NCBI GenBank assembly: GCA_033239525.1
Contig: BSYO01000008.1
Coordinates: 12,097,294 to 12,161,293, forward strand
From: Nepenthes gracilis
Lineage: Eukaryota; Streptophyta; Magnoliopsida; Caryophyllales; Nepenthaceae
Length of the DNA stretch: 64,000 nucleotides
Reading direction: 5' to 3'
Under the pieces are notes generated by a model, which saw only the letters and a list, made by a program, of their open reading frames with translations, did no database searches and was not told the DNA's origin. Both the position numbers and the translations under genes were made by a program. Each line of letters starts with the position of its first letter. Positions within the stretch are counted from its first letter, which is position 1. Positions 11,472-23,649 of this stretch are shown piece by piece.

Positions 11472-13585
11472 ATGGGGTTAGAGGGAGAGCTGGCGCCGGC
11501 CATGGCGACCCGATTGGGGTTACCTCCTGGCTCTTCCCAGCTGACCACCACTCACTCGCCCGTTTTATCTCCTCTGCTAGGGATTTCGGCTCTGTCCAAA
11601 GGCCCTGTTTCTTCATCTGTTGAGATTTCGGAAATTGGCCCTGTCAGAGAAGGGCGTCCTGCGACTCTCCATCCAGCCTTACCTCATGATGGACCTGGCT
11701 CCTTCATGCTAGGTGACTTCCCACCTTTACCTGCTGCCCGCAGCCTTTTTGGCCCGGCTTAACCTGTTCCCCCTATGCTACCCAAGGTTTTGAGTGGTCA
11801 AGCCCTTGACCGTGTAACCGCTGGGGAGGTTGGCTCTTGCAAGACCTCTGTGCCCGGTATTCCCCTAACTGTGGATGTTACTCCTCCAGGGGGTCCTGAT
11901 TTCCCCTCCTCCACCCAAATTTCAGCTTCTCTCGTCCCTGGAATTTTGGAGGGCTCTTCTGTTTTGTCATGGGCTGGCACTGTTAAGAAGGGTGAATTTT
12001 CCATTAACCCTCCGCTGAAATTTTACCTTCCGAATAAGTTAGAAGGAGGTGTTGCTTCTATCACCCCTCCTTCTGATGTTCTCACTCAAGGTGAGGCTGT
12101 TTGGGGGGCAACCTTAGTGGGTTATTTTTATGATAAATCTTTGCCTTTTAATGCTGTAAATGCTATTGCTAGGAAGATCTGGGTCCGGTCTGGTATCCGC
12201 CATGTCGCAGGGAATGATAATGGTTTTTTTTCTTTCATTTTTCATCGGTTGAGCTGATGGAAAAGTGCCTTACTAATGGCCCTTGAGTATTTGTGGGGCG
12301 TGTTTTATTCCTCAAACAATGGAGGCCTGGTATGCCCCTTGCAAAAGAGGGACATAAAACGTTCCCGGTATGAATAAATTTACTTAATGTGCCAGTGGAG
12401 TATTGGACTCCATTGGGGCATAGCTGGATTGATAGCGCCGTTGGAAAGCCTATCAAATTGGATCCTCATACGATCAAAATGGAACGCTTGAACTTTGCTT
12501 GGGTTTGTGTCGAGGTAAGTGCTGATTAAGACTTGCCCTCCTATATAAAGCTGTGCCCGAGGCATTTGTCAAACTTGGGTCTGGAATCAGATGTTGAGGT
12601 GTCTGTGGTGTATTAATGGAAACCAGTCAAGTCTGGGGAATGCCGAAAATTTGGGCATTCAACTTCCTAGTGCACTTCCATCATTATGTCCCCTTCAGTT
12701 CCCCCTTTAGCAAAGGAGCTGATGGATCCGCCCCCCTGTTTTGAGAATGCACCAGCAAACAGTTTGAAGGTTGGCTCAACGATGGAATCCTCCTTTTCTC
12801 CCGCTGCTGGTGATGGTCTTGGTATTAATGACCAGTTACATCCTGCGGATGAACTGCTTTGTGATTCCAGTTCGAAGCCCCCTTCATTGAAGTGAGTTGT
12901 TGAGGACTGCGCAATTGAATCAGATATTCAAGAACACAACCCATCTCTTGTCTTGCCCCCTGCTTCACCTCTTTCTGTGTCGCATGATCCTAGTTCTGGC
13001 CATATACTCCGGAGTGAGTCTACTGTAAGCGATAGTGTGATGTTGAATAAGCTTGCATCACCTGCTAGGCAGGTAACAAACTGTCTAAGTGCTGCCGCTT
13101 CATCTGAGGATGTGAGTATTGATCATAGTGGATCATCAAGTCATGGTGAGGGAGTGGACCAAGCCATGGATGCTCCTCCCTTTGATGATGTGGAATCGAA
13201 TAGGGCAATGGTTGAGGCACGGATCGCTGCTGTGGAGGCTTCGCCAAATTCTGCATGTATGATTGCTTCTGATGTAGAGCGTTTGTGGAAGCAACTGGTG
13301 GAGATTAAAGCTCAGTGTTGCCTTGATCTGCAACTGCCTAGTTGTTCCCAGGCTACCCGTGACTCTGTTCCAGATGAGACAACTCTCAGGCGTGAGGCTG
13401 CTGCGCAGGACGTGAAGTTACATGGTGATGTTGTTCCCCCCAGTTGCCCTCAGGGGCCTTCTGTTGGATGGACTGATGATAAGTTATTTGCTAAGCAGGC
13501 AGTAGTTGGGTGGTACCCAAAGACCCGACGACGACACAAACCCCCTTCTAAGAATCCAAAGGGCTCGGTTGCCACCCCCTTTTGA
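11472..13585 (+). pseudogene. LINE ORF1 with DUF4283-like domain
   Basis: ORF1 starts at ATG 11472 (context GGCC-ATG-GGG); an alternative ATG is at 11502. The N-terminal part is Pro/Ser-rich. A nonsense codon TAA at 11760-11762 breaks it, and the same frame resumes to 12257. The DUF4283-like core is visible as GEAVWGATLVGYFYDKSLPF and NAIARKIWVRSGIRHVAG, then, after a frameshift near 12240, LFLKQWRPGMPLA and NVPVEYWTPLG. A degraded zinc-knuckle-like KPVKSGECRKFGHS follows at about 12630. The 210-codon frame at 12953-13585 is the Ser-rich C-terminal part. The family binds RNA as the LINE nucleoprotein partner; that role is inferred from the domain. Confidence 0.75.
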
Positions 13586-14834
13586 TTCTCTTGATCTTGT
13601 TGCTGTTAGATCATTTGGCCGGATAGTGTTTGTTGCTGGTTGATGATGCTACAGAGATCGTTGGCCGGTATGTTTAGCCATGTTTTCTTGGCTTAGTATT
13701 TAGATCTGCCGGGATAGTTTTTGGTTGGTTTCCTACAGTAGTATGAGAATGCCGCCTGAGGCTTGCTGCTGTTAGTAGGGGTTGTTAGTAGTAAATTCCT
13801 GATATATTCCTGCTGAAAGATGAGGCTGCCCAGTGGTATGCTGATGCTGTGCATATGCCCGGCCGGGTGGAGTGTTTTACCTGCTGATTTGGTGGTGTTT
13901 GAGGCCCACAGCCTTCTGCAGCTGTTCAGTGCAGCAAACTTGATGCTGAAAGTGGATGAAGCTGGCACATCTATGGCGTTGCCATAGTTGCTGCTTCTAA
14001 TCTGACTTTTTCTGGGCATGGTGGTGCAGATGTCCCTGCTGTTTTCTTGGTTTTGGCCCTGCTGATTCAATGGGATATGCTGGTTGTTTTTGCTGCCGGG
14101 TGGTATTTTCTTACCTGCTGAATTCGGGAAATTTTAATGGTAAATGAGCTACACGTGGAAATTGTTGCTAAAATGATGATGGTAGCTGCTGCTGGACACT
14201 GCTGATTGATTAGCTGATTTGCTGCCATTTGGGAGAGACCATCGTGGCTGAGATGCAAGCTGCCTTGGGCTTGCTATTTACTGCATGGTGCATTCGGAGT
14301 CTTGGACAGAAGGCTATATAAAGAGCCAATTTTGCTGAATTCACCAGCTCCTTGGAATTTTGTCGAAGAATGTTGCTGCTAGATTTGTTGCTGAAGCATA
14401 CTGCTGTCTCACGTGCTGTGTGCTGCTGCCGTACTGCTGTGTGCTGCTGAAAATGTAATTCTACTGCTGTCCTTGCCGTGCTGCTGATTACTGCTGATAA
14501 TTTAATTCTGCTACTGCCCCTACCTGATTGCTGCTGATAATTTAATTCTGCTGCTACCCCTGCTAAATTATCAGGTTTATATATATTAGAGCTTTGGACG
14601 GCAGGCTTTATAAGCTTTGAAGCTTATTAAGTCTGTACTGGTTCTCATTGAAGAATGACATCCATCTTGTAGGACTTGATCTCGTTATTTTATTTTGGTA
14701 TGTACCATGATGCTCGAGGTATGCCATAGCGTTTATATTTATCTCCAAGCCGGAAAAACACTTGTAAAAAAATTATAGGTTGTGTAATTTTTTTCTTTTT
14801 AATGCAATCATAATTACTTACCAAAAAAAAAAAA
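13586..14834 (+). other. LINE C 3' UTR, GCTG-rich, with shared tail
   Basis: Dense in GCTGCTG and GCTGAT motifs. A 40-odd-bp unit containing CTGCTGATAATTTAATTCTG is tandemly repeated at about 14490-14565. It ends with the tail hairpin CAAG(...)CTTG at 14744-14764 and poly-A. It lacks the CGGAGTG motifs seen in the 3' UTRs of LINEs A, B and D. Confidence 0.65.
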
Positions 14835-16340
14835 GAATTTAAATAGCAATTACATTTACACTAGAATAAAAAATTCCCTCACCACACCAATACAGGTTGT
14901 TTTAATACTGAAGTATATGAAAAGGAACAGCAAAGAGGCTGAAAGAAGTGAATAGGAAAATAGGAAGGAGAAGCTCTCACTTTGTTTGCATACCCCAGGG
15001 AGAGAAGATAAGGGAATGGAAGTACACTTACTAAAAAAAAGGGAATGGAAACAGTGCCTAATATGTCATCACCATGCCCCTAATTGTCTGAATATTATGT
15101 AATTAAGTGCAGAACTCAAAGAAGAGTTCACTTCTTTAAAATTCTCCCATTTTTGCTGAGTTTCTTACCTCCAATCCAACCCTTTAAAATTTCCCCATGA
15201 AAACCAGCTAATACATGACAGAAGAAAGAAAAAAGCAGCAATAGAACATAGCATGTTATGTCTTCATCAATTGAACATAAATCTTTGCCAATCACATCTT
15301 AATATTTATAGTTGAGAATATTTTCCTTAGTTGGCTGGAATGAAAACCAAGGATCCTTGTGATAATCTACATTTAGTAATAATAGCACAAATTCAACACA
15401 ACCACAAAACAATATAGGAGTAAGGTAACATACAATCTTGTCAAAATTTTGGTTAGTTACAGCTTGATACCAACAGAGCCCTGTCATTAAGATCAAGATG
15501 ACACCCCATAATGTTAGATAGGCAACATTTTGCCCTGCTTGACATAATGTTAGACAGGGAACCTCAAAGGAGATACTCTTAACAATTCCAAGAAAAATGA
15601 ATTCAAACTACAGCTTCATGCCATTGAACTGTTTGAAGCTTCTTCTGATTCTGTGTACCTTGGACAAGACATCATAAGGAAGAAAAGGGGAACAGAAAAA
15701 AAAAAAAAGGAATTTTGCTTTCAATATGTGAACTCAATTTTATCCAACATCTGTAAATCTCCATTTGGTTTGTTGACAATGTCTTCAACGTTTTCCAATG
15801 GAACTTTTTCCCAATTTTCATTTGGATGGTAAGACATAGGACAATGAAAAAAATTTCCATTGGAAAACAGATTCCATCCAACAGGGGAAATTGTTCTCTT
15901 TTTCATTTAGTTGGAAGCTGATTTCCTACCACCACCACCACTATTAGAACCACTATAACCACCACTACCACCACAAAAATTGTTGCTGCTGCCAACACAT
16001 CACTACCAGGATTACCACCCTCACCGCCAACACTTCCAGCACAGTGTCATTGTCATGAATGATTATTGCTATTCAACCACCATCACCACTGCACCTCACA
16101 TCCAACATCATCACCCCTAGCACCACTTCGACTCCACCATCACATATTCATCATGCTATAAATCATGTAAAGAATTTGCAAAGATAAAATATTTTCCCAA
16201 AACCAAATTAAGAGATTTTAGGGACTGATTACTCATTTTCATTGGAAAACGTTTTCCATGACAAATATTCCATCCAACCAGATAAAGATCCAAAATACGC
16301 CTTAAGAGATACATGGACTAAGCACTGCCAACCCCGCGCT
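14835..16340. other. unassigned DNA, possible MITE-like arms
   Basis: No coding content recognised. At about 15785 and 16240 there are short related stretches in opposite orientation (CAACGTTTTCCAATGGAA and CATTTTCATTGGAAAACG), and CCATCCAAC occurs next to each, at 15876 and 16273. This could be the arms of a small inverted-repeat element of about 0.5 kb, but I could not define ends or a target duplication. An irregular CCACCA/CCACTA-rich stretch lies at 15930-16160. Confidence 0.3.
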
Positions 16341-16370
16341 TGACCTTCCATTAAAGATGAATAATAAATT

Positions 16371-16615
16371 ACCGACCTTCCAAGCTGGTTATACTGGTAC
16401 TACAGCCTTTTTTCTTACTAATTGCCTGCTTTGCTCCATGGAAACAAAACCATTACCAGCATGGTTCGCAATATTAACGATGAACAAATACCTTCCAAGC
16501 TCGTTTTCCTGGTTCTACTGCCTTCATCTTTTACAAATTGCTTGCTTTGATCCATGGAAAACCACCATTACCAGCAATACTATCGACCAGTTTGGCCATC
16601 TGCAGCACACCAAAT
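16371..16615. repeat. tandem duplication of about 120 bp
   Basis: Two diverged copies lie head to tail. Each begins with a CTTCCAAGCT.G/CGTT segment and runs through CTGGT.CTAC..CCTT, ACAAATTG or CTAATTGC, CTGCTTTG.TCCATGGAAA and ACCATTACCAGCA. The copies start at about 16376 and 16492. Confidence 0.65.
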
Positions 16616-16867
16616 TCTTCGTTAGAGATGAAATAAGAAGAATTATTCATAAATTGGTATAAACGTTCTAATTCCTATAAGCATGTTAAGTTGAGAGAGA
16701 TAAATGACTAATATACAGCCAAAAGAAATAAGAAATCATGCATAAGAGTATGACTTTGGCATAAGAACCTCGCAACAATGGCACTCTGAGAGCTTAGATA
16801 TCAGTGTTGCATTCTCTATCTCTAGTTCCTGAGAGTGTATAAAAGACAAGTAGAGAAGGAGCGAGCA

Positions 16868-17116
16868 TCAATAGTCCGAAAGAGTGTGGGATGAGAGAGA
16901 GACAGCTCTGCTTGAGGCCAGAGCGCAACGCCAAACCTTGACTCGGCTTCGACGACAATCGAGTTGGGAATGAAGGGCAGCAATGTCATCCTGATTCGCC
17001 ATGGCTTCGAAGGCAAAAGTTTGCCGTAGTCGACGAAGAATCCAAACAACATAAAAATTAAAGAAAGACCCGAAATACCATAGCTCCCCTAACCGCACAT
17101 CAAGAATGAAAAACAA
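16868..17116 (-). other. orphan minus-strand ORF with good start context
   Basis: On the minus strand the ATG at 17003 lies in AGCC-ATG-GCG and opens a short frame MANQDDIAALHSQL... of 44 codons. It could be a short first exon, because a GT follows an AAG early in it, or simply chance. I recognise no domain and no partner exon. GC content is slightly above the surroundings. Low confidence as a gene. Confidence 0.15.
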
Positions 17117-18378
17117 AAATTTGTCACACTGCCCAAACCGTCGAATCTAAACAAATCCAAATGGTTAACACGTACATGTTTTTATCTTTTCTCATCACCA
17201 CGTTTTTAGGTTTGCTATAGTTTAAGAGGTTTAATCAATCTAAACTAAATATCCATGAATTAGTCAAAATATGTAATTTCTTATGTATGTTTCTCAATAG
17301 ACAAAATATTTATGTTAAATGAGAATATGACCTACAATTGACAACATAATGTTTCGTGCTGTTAAAAAATTCATCATAAAAAAAATGCTACATGGAATGA
17401 GAAGAAAAAAAATTTAAATCTTGCTTATTTGAAATTTTATGGATGAGGTGGAATTATTATTATTATTATTATCATTATTATTTTTATTATTATTATTATC
17501 AGAATTTTCATATAATGAATTAGAATTTATTAAAGACCGGTGAAATATTGGATATAAATCGAATGATATGTAAAAAATTTTAATATCGATGATTAAGATT
17601 CTGTAAATAATTTTGGTGGACCTTTGAAATCCCCTTATTTGAGGATTAAGATGATATTAATTTCAAATACAAAATTTTTTTAAGAAAGTAGGTTGTGATT
17701 TCCCAAATATCTAGAATTTTAAGAATAAATTAATTCATTTGATACATGAATTTATATGATTATAATACAGACAAAATAAGGACATTTAGAATTTGGAATT
17801 ATTTAGAGTTTATTTGGGTAAATAATTGAATATTTGATTGTGATATTAAGTATGGTGTTCAAGTGATCCCTCAAATGCAAGAAGGTTATTTGTTGATAGA
17901 ATTATTTTTTGTTGAAAATTTGATTAGAATTTGTAATTTTTGTGTTGAAAGTTGAATTAGGATGGAAAATTAGTTAACTAATCTGACTAAGGACATGTTT
18001 GGTTGATTATAATTAATTAATAGTGAAAATTTATAACTCTATTAATAAGATAATTATTTTATGTATTAGATAATTACCTTTGATTTACATAACTAAAATG
18101 AAAAGAATATAAGTTTAGATAAGAGAAAACGAAAAAGGAAAGATCAGAAATATTAAATAAGAAATTGAAGAGAATGAATTAAATTATGAAATTAAAGATT
18201 AGAAATCATATAAGTCATTTCCCATTTCTTGATTGTAAGTCATTCCTTTTTTTTTGGTTATGAGTTATTTCAAAATTATCCTCCTGAGAATGTATTATTT
18301 TCCCTATAAATTCGTGATATTATGCTCATATAAACCTAAACTATAAGTCATTCGTATTTCATGTTCCTCTTATAATTT
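17117..18378. other. AT-rich intergenic DNA
   Basis: No feature recognised apart from an ATT microsatellite-like tract at about 17451-17501. Confidence 0.4.
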
Positions 18379-19452
18379 TTTTAGGGTAATTTTTATAATT
18401 GATATATTCCGTGACCTTAAGTAATTTTGTGTCAATGTCGGGGTGTGTTTCGTTGAAGTATTGCATTCACATATTTTCGTACCTATCCGTTTCGGCTTCC
18501 TAGAGTACCACGCCTTCCATGAGCTCTCCACGAGCTCAAGCCCAAAATCCCGAAGCCCTGCGCTCGCTACGAGCTTGAGCCCAAAATTTTGAAACCTTGC
18601 ACTCACAATGGGCTTGCCACGAGTTTGAGTTCAAAATCCTAAAACCCTGTGCTCGCCGTGGACTCACCACGAGCTCAAGCGCACATAGGGTTTCTCATGA
18701 AACCCTACGTGCACTAGCTACAAGCTTGAGTTGTGCTCAAGCGCCCCGAAAACGGGCAACTTTTTTTAATGCGTTTTTTGATTTATATATAAATATATAC
18801 CTATAATAAGTTGTCCAAACTTTTGATTGGTGCATTAGGAGCAATCCCACTTGAAAGAAACTTATTTCCCACTCTTTAATCTTGCTCCAAATTGAGAAAA
18901 CCTAAACTACTACATTGTGCCTCAAGCTCTAACGGATTATCTCATCACTTTCTCTTTATCAATCCATCACCTCTATCCTTCTACCTTCGTTAGTGACGTT
19001 GGTATGTTGAAGAAGAGGATCCGGTCATATTTGGCAAATTTAAGTGGTACGAGAGGAAAGATTGACGTAAAAACCGAAAGGTGTCCGGTTCCGTTGCCGT
19101 GGGTAAATCCAAGAAATTCTTTTGTAGGGATCACAAGACGGGAGTAAGTCGGTTGGTTAGCGCATCGTTACCACCTAATTTATAAGTTGGTTTTCTTAAT
19201 GTATTTCTTCCCTAACCGTTGAAGCTCGGAGTATTTTTTTCGATTACCGTGGGTTTCTAGTTTTTTCTTCGTCACTAAAAAAATTATCTTTTTTATTCTT
19301 ACTATTACTTTATTTTTATACTCGTATTACTCGTAATATCTAAATACATATATTCTTTACGCGTATTAAGTATTTGATTTTGCATTGCTTCCACTAATTT
19401 ATTACGGGGTCAAAACTTTATTGTGCTATTTGGGACAAAAAGTCCTCTTTTA
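18379..19452 (+). repeat. left LTR of the gag-only copia element
   Basis: Aligns over its length with 22619-23649; both have ATATTCCGTGACC and GGTGTGTTTCGTTGAAGT near the start. At about 18505-18680 it carries 3-4 units of a tandem repeat of roughly 50 bp built on CACGAGCTCAAGCCCAAAAT...AAACCCTG.GCTCGC. It ends AGTCCTCTTTTA directly before the PBS. Confidence 0.8.
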
Positions 19453-19468
19453 ATTGGTATCAAAGAGT
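19453..19468 (+). other. primer-binding-like site
   Basis: ATTGGTATCAAAGAGT immediately after the left LTR resembles TGGTATCAGAGC, the initiator-Met tRNA site used by most copia elements, with a changed G. Confidence 0.65.
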
Positions 19469-19753
19469 TACCCGGATCCGCAACCCTCGATCTAGATGTA
19501 TACGAGTGGATCGCTCTCCGTACCTTCCTTCTTTGATGGGAGCAACTATACCTATTGGAAGGTTCGGATGAGAGCCTTTCTCAAATCGATGGATGAGCAC
19601 GTGTGAGCTAGTACTCAAATCGGGTGGACTCCACCCAAAAGTGGTGATAAACCAATAAGTCTATCTTTGTAGTCAAAAGAAGAACTTGATGTGTGTAATT
19701 GAAATTGTAAGGGATTACATGTCATTTTTATGATCATATTTTTCGAAGAGTTC

Positions 19754-20457
19754 TTTTTTTTTTTTGGTAAGTAAGATGAGATTAAATTAAATAAAAAAAA
19801 CGATATTTTATCCAAATATTTTGCCAACTTAGAGGTGGAATAACACGCTAGGGCATAAGCACTACCATAAACCTTTTAATGTAAAAGCAATGCTCATCTA
19901 GGTTACGAAGAAAAAAGCTTCGCGGATATCTTTGAGTGAAGGAACTCATCATGTCAATCGAAATCCATATCTAGGGATCGGAGACATTTATCAAATCACG
20001 TGTGCAGCATCCATCAATGTGTATAATGGCTAGGCCAGATGATGCATCAATCAGCTCCTTACGTACACAATGTCTTCATTTGTCTTCTTTGATCCATGGG
20101 AAGTTCGAGGTAGCATCATTAGCCATCGGCTGGATTGGTTCAATGTAATCGGTCAAAAGGCACTCCATCTTCAAAGTGCCATGGACTCAAAAGGCACTCC
20201 AGCTTCATGAATCCACTTTGGCCTTGAAAGTCAAGTGCTCCAACAAATCCCGGCCTCAAAGAGTGGCCAACTCACGTTTACTCCGTCCATTAAGTGTGCA
20301 AGAAATAAACCACAAAGTCTATCTTCACAATGTCAGTCCGGCTTGTCATCCAATTTGATATCAAGGGGATATGGGAAATTATCAAAAAGGGAGGATTCCA
20401 TCCCGCAAGCAAATTTTTTTTTTTTTTTGGAACAAGAATACAGGGTCGTATCAAGGA
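19754..20457 (-). mobile_element. LINE E, 5'-truncated LINE copy
   Basis: Begins on the + strand with a T-run followed by GGTAAGTAAG, i.e. the reverse of the TTACTTACC-poly-A LINE tail. It is flanked by TTTTCGAAGAGTTC on both sides (19740-19753 and 20458-20471), a perfect 14-bp target duplication. A stretch with GCTAGGGCATA at about 19850 matches LINE B at about 56173. No ORF is recognisable. A second T-run near 20415 lies inside. The insertion splits the gag of the host element. Confidence 0.8.
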
Positions 20458-20471
20458 TTTTCGAAGAGTTC

Positions 20472-21430
20472 AAACGCATATCTACGTGTGAAACTATAAA
20501 AGAGGCATATCTACGTGTGAAACTATAAAAGAGGCGTGGAAAATACTTGAAATAACTTATGAAGGAATCAAACTTATAAAAAATTCAAAATTGTAAATGT
20601 TAACGATCAGATTTGAAGAAATCCATATAAAAGACGATGAAATATTTGATGAGTTCTATGCGCAATTAAATGATATTATGAATTCCACATTTAATTTAGG
20701 AGAACAAATCCCTGAAAATAGAATTGTTAGAAAAGTTCTTAGATCACTCCCTGAACGATTTAGACCTAAAGTTACCGTTATCGAAGAAAGTAAAGACCTT
20801 GATAAAATAAAGATCGAAAAACTTGTAAGATCCCTCCAAACTTATGAGTACACACTTCCACAGTTAAAGAAGCAAAAATCAATTACCCTAAAATCGGTTA
20901 GGAAAGAGAGAGATCGTGACTCCGATGATAAGTCAAATAGCGATAAAGATTTTACCACATTTATTATAAATTTTTAAAAATTTTTAAAGAAAAATAAATT
21001 TTCATCTGATTTACCAGATTTGGATTTAAAACGAACTCTAAAATCTAATAAGAAATGCCAACATGAATTTAAAGAATCTTAATCTAAAAATACTCAAAGT
21101 GTTCAATGTCACGAGTGTAAAAGTTTTGATCATTATTGTATTGAATGTCCAAATCTTAAATGCCAACAAGGTTAAGCCTATAAAGCTAATTGACCTTGAG
21201 CGATGACGAAGAAGAAGAGGCTGAAAAATGCTCTGAAGATGACACTATCAAGTACATGGCCTTTATGACCTCAATGTGTGAAAATGATGATCACTTAGAG
21301 ACAAGTCTTAAGCTATTTGATGACTCTAAGAATCCGATCTGTATGACTATCAGGATGTTTATGACAAATTATTTAAAGAATGTCTTCAAGTTAGGAAAAC
21401 GAATATGTCACTTAAATACAAATTGACTAA
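20472..21430 (+). pseudogene. copia gag (UBN2-type) with zinc knuckle
   Basis: Frames at 20472-20977 give a UBN2-type gag: ILEITYEGIK, DDEIFDEFYAQLNDIMNSTF, RKVLRSLPERFRPKVTVIEE and LVRSLQTYEYTL. After a break, about 21105-21150 reads CHECKSFDHYCIEC, a CCHC zinc knuckle, and 21190-21426 gives acidic TLSDDEEEEAEK plus the coiled region usual in SIRE/Maximus gags. Just after the LINE insertion a 29-33 bp unit (CATATCTACGTGTGAAAC) is tandemly doubled at 20476-20535. Gag would form the particle around the RNA. Stops and frameshifts show it is dead. Confidence 0.75.
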
Positions 21431-22618
21431 AATGGAAAAAGAAAAATTAACTCTAAAATCCGAGTTAGACACAAATTTGAGAAGTTGAGAACCCGAAAAA
21501 TTTTTTTACTAAAAAAATCACAACTCTTGAATTTGATCTAGTGGCAACTCGAAATGAGTTGAACTAATTTTCAAATGGCTCCAAAAAATTGGACCATATG
21601 CTCAATTTAGAAAAAATAAAAGGAAATAAAAGTGAGTTGGGTTACTCTGAAAATGACTTGAAAGCCACTAGTAACTCTAAAACTATATTTATTCAACCCA
21701 CATCCCTTTTAAGACAAAATAGTCTCTCGTCTGCTCATATTGACAAAATATTTAGAAGTTCTCTAAAGAAGAGTGCTAATGCACAAGAACCTTAAAACTT
21801 CACAAGTATGACATAGTTTGGTCTTAAATAGACTAGGAAGCTAATATGTACTTCTGACAGCCATGCTAAATTCGTCCCAATATGTCATGGATGCAAAATT
21901 ATTGGCCATATTCGTCCCCACTACCCCGTATCATTATGACAAAATAAGTCTCGGCAAAACTCTAAGATAGAGCATCTGATTCTCCACATTCAACACCTAA
22001 ATGAACAAGTGATAAGCTTAACCAACACCATAAAATGTGGTAAAAAATTATTGATCAAGAAGAGTGAGTTCCATTACCCTTTGGTAATTCGTGACAAAAA
22101 GGGAGAGTAGATTGCTTCCTTAGGGGAGATGATGAGTGGTCGATGCTCGCACAAACGATGCGTGATGGGTGTCTACCCCCAGGGGAAATTGATCCTGATA
22201 GGGGGAGATGTAATTTTTGTTAGGGGGAGATGTAATTTTTTTTAGGGGGAGATACTACTATTTTTATTAGGGAGAGTTCTTCTTGGATTTCTGTGATGCT
22301 TGTATGTCTCTTGCTAACTTTATACTATTTTTGTGACCTTGTCCTATTTTTCTATTGTTACCATCATATTATATCATCTTGTATTATACATGTTTATAAT
22401 AACCATATTTGATCAAGCAACACCGCTATAGTATCAGGCACGGCAGTCACAACATTGACACATCAGCTCTCCTATAGAGTTTTATGGTTACTTGTATTTT
22501 TTCTCAATAGGAGTAAATTTTCATGTGCACGAGTTCTATCTCGGTGGTATTTCAACCAGACTTCACTCTTATTTTTTTACTTTATGTGTTTTGTCACGGA
22601 ATTGTTAAAGAGGGAGAT
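21431..22618 (+). other. 3' interior of the gag-only element, no pol
   Basis: Lys/Glu-rich residual frames run to about 21795, then non-coding DNA. TTAGGGGGAGAT occurs in two consecutive units at about 22218-22255, with a near copy (ATAGGGGGAGAT) just before. A polypurine tract AAAGAGGGAGAT (22607-22618) directly precedes the right LTR. Confidence 0.65.
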
Positions 22619-23649
22619 TGTTAGAGTAATTTTTATGATTGGCATATTCCGTGACCCTATGTAATCTTGTGTCGATGTCGAGGTGTGTTTCGTTGAAGTG
22701 TTGCATCCACATATTTCCATACTTATCCATTCCGACTTCCTGGAGTACCACGTCTGCCGTGAGCTCTCCACGAGGTCCATTATGAAATTCCAAAACCCTG
22801 CACTCGCCGTGAACTAGCCACGATCTCAAACCCAAAATCTCAAAGCCCTGCGCTCACCATGAGCTCGCCACAAGCTTGAGCACACATAGGGTTTCTCATG
22901 AAACCCTACGTGTACTCACTGCGAGCTCAAGCCATCATCGAGCGCCGCGGCAAAAGGCAACTTTTTTTAATGCATTTTTTGAGCCCTCTATAAATATACA
23001 CCTATAATCAGTTGTCCAAACTTTTGACTGATGCATTTGGAGCCGTCCCACTTGAGAGACTTATTTTTCACTCTTTAATCTTGCTCCAAATTTAGAAAAC
23101 CTAAACTACTACGTTGTGCCTCATGCTCTAATGGATTTTCTCACCACTTTCTCTTTATCAATTCATCACCTCTACCATTCTACCTTCGCTGATGATGTCA
23201 GTACGTTGAAGAAGAGGATCCGGTTGTGTTTGAAAAATTCAAGTGGCACGAGAGGAAAGATTGACGTGAAGACCGAAAGGTGTTCAGTTCCGTTACTGTG
23301 GGAAAATTTAAGGAGTTCCTTATTAGGAATCACAAGACGAGAGTAAGTCGGTTAGGCTAGCGAGTCGTTACCATCCAGTCTATAAGTTGATTTTCTTAGT
23401 GCATTTTTTCTCTAACTGTTTAAGCTCGGAGGGTTTTTCTTGATTACCATGGGTATCGAGTTTTTCCTTCATCACCAAAAGATTGTCTTTTTATTCTTAC
23501 TATTAATTTATTTTTATACTCGTATTATTCGTAACATTTAGAAATAAATATTTTTACGTATATTGAGTATTTGATTTTACACTGCTTCCACTAATTTATT
23601 ACGGGGTTGAAACCTTATTGTGCTATTTGGGATGAAAAGTCCTCTTTCA
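22619..23649 (+). repeat. right LTR of the gag-only copia element
   Basis: Starts TGTTAGAGTAAT after a polypurine tract and ends CTCTTTCA. Carries about three units of the same roughly 50-bp repeat (CACGA.CTCAAACCCAAAATC) at 22755-22905. Confidence 0.8.

Larger units (their letters stand above)
11450..14834 (+). mobile_element. LINE C, L1-type, ORF1 only (no ORF2)
   Basis: A GC-richer leader with ATG at 11472 opens a LINE ORF1. After ORF1 the sequence goes straight into a 1.2 kb GCTG-rich 3' UTR and then the 3' tail shared by the LINEs here (TCCAAGCCGG, CACTTG, AATGCAATCATAATTACTTACC, poly-A ending at 14834). No endonuclease, RT or zf-RVT sequence is visible between 13585 and 14834. It is therefore a non-autonomous LINE derivative. 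I could not find a target-site duplication, so the 5' boundary is approximate. Confidence 0.75.
18379..23649 (+). mobile_element. non-autonomous gag-only copia element (SIRE/Maximus-like gag)
   Basis: Two direct repeats, 18379-19452 and 22619-23649, bound a 3.2 kb interior. A primer-binding-like site follows the left repeat and a purine tract precedes the right one. The interior encodes only a gag; no protease, integrase, RT or RNase H is visible. The left tip is decayed (TTTTAGGG against TGTTAGAG on the right) and the flanks AATTT/CTTTT match poorly. A 704-bp LINE fragment is inserted at 19754-20457. It would need proteins from an autonomous relative to move. Confidence 0.8.

Noticed and set aside
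15930..16160. CCACCA-rich stretch as a CRISPR-like or satellite array
   Set aside because: No regular spacing or conserved unit; a low-complexity tract. CRISPR is not expected in a plant nuclear genome.
16868..17116. Host gene first exon on the minus strand
   Set aside because: Good ATG context but only 44 codons, no recognisable domain and no partner exon; kept only as a low-confidence note.
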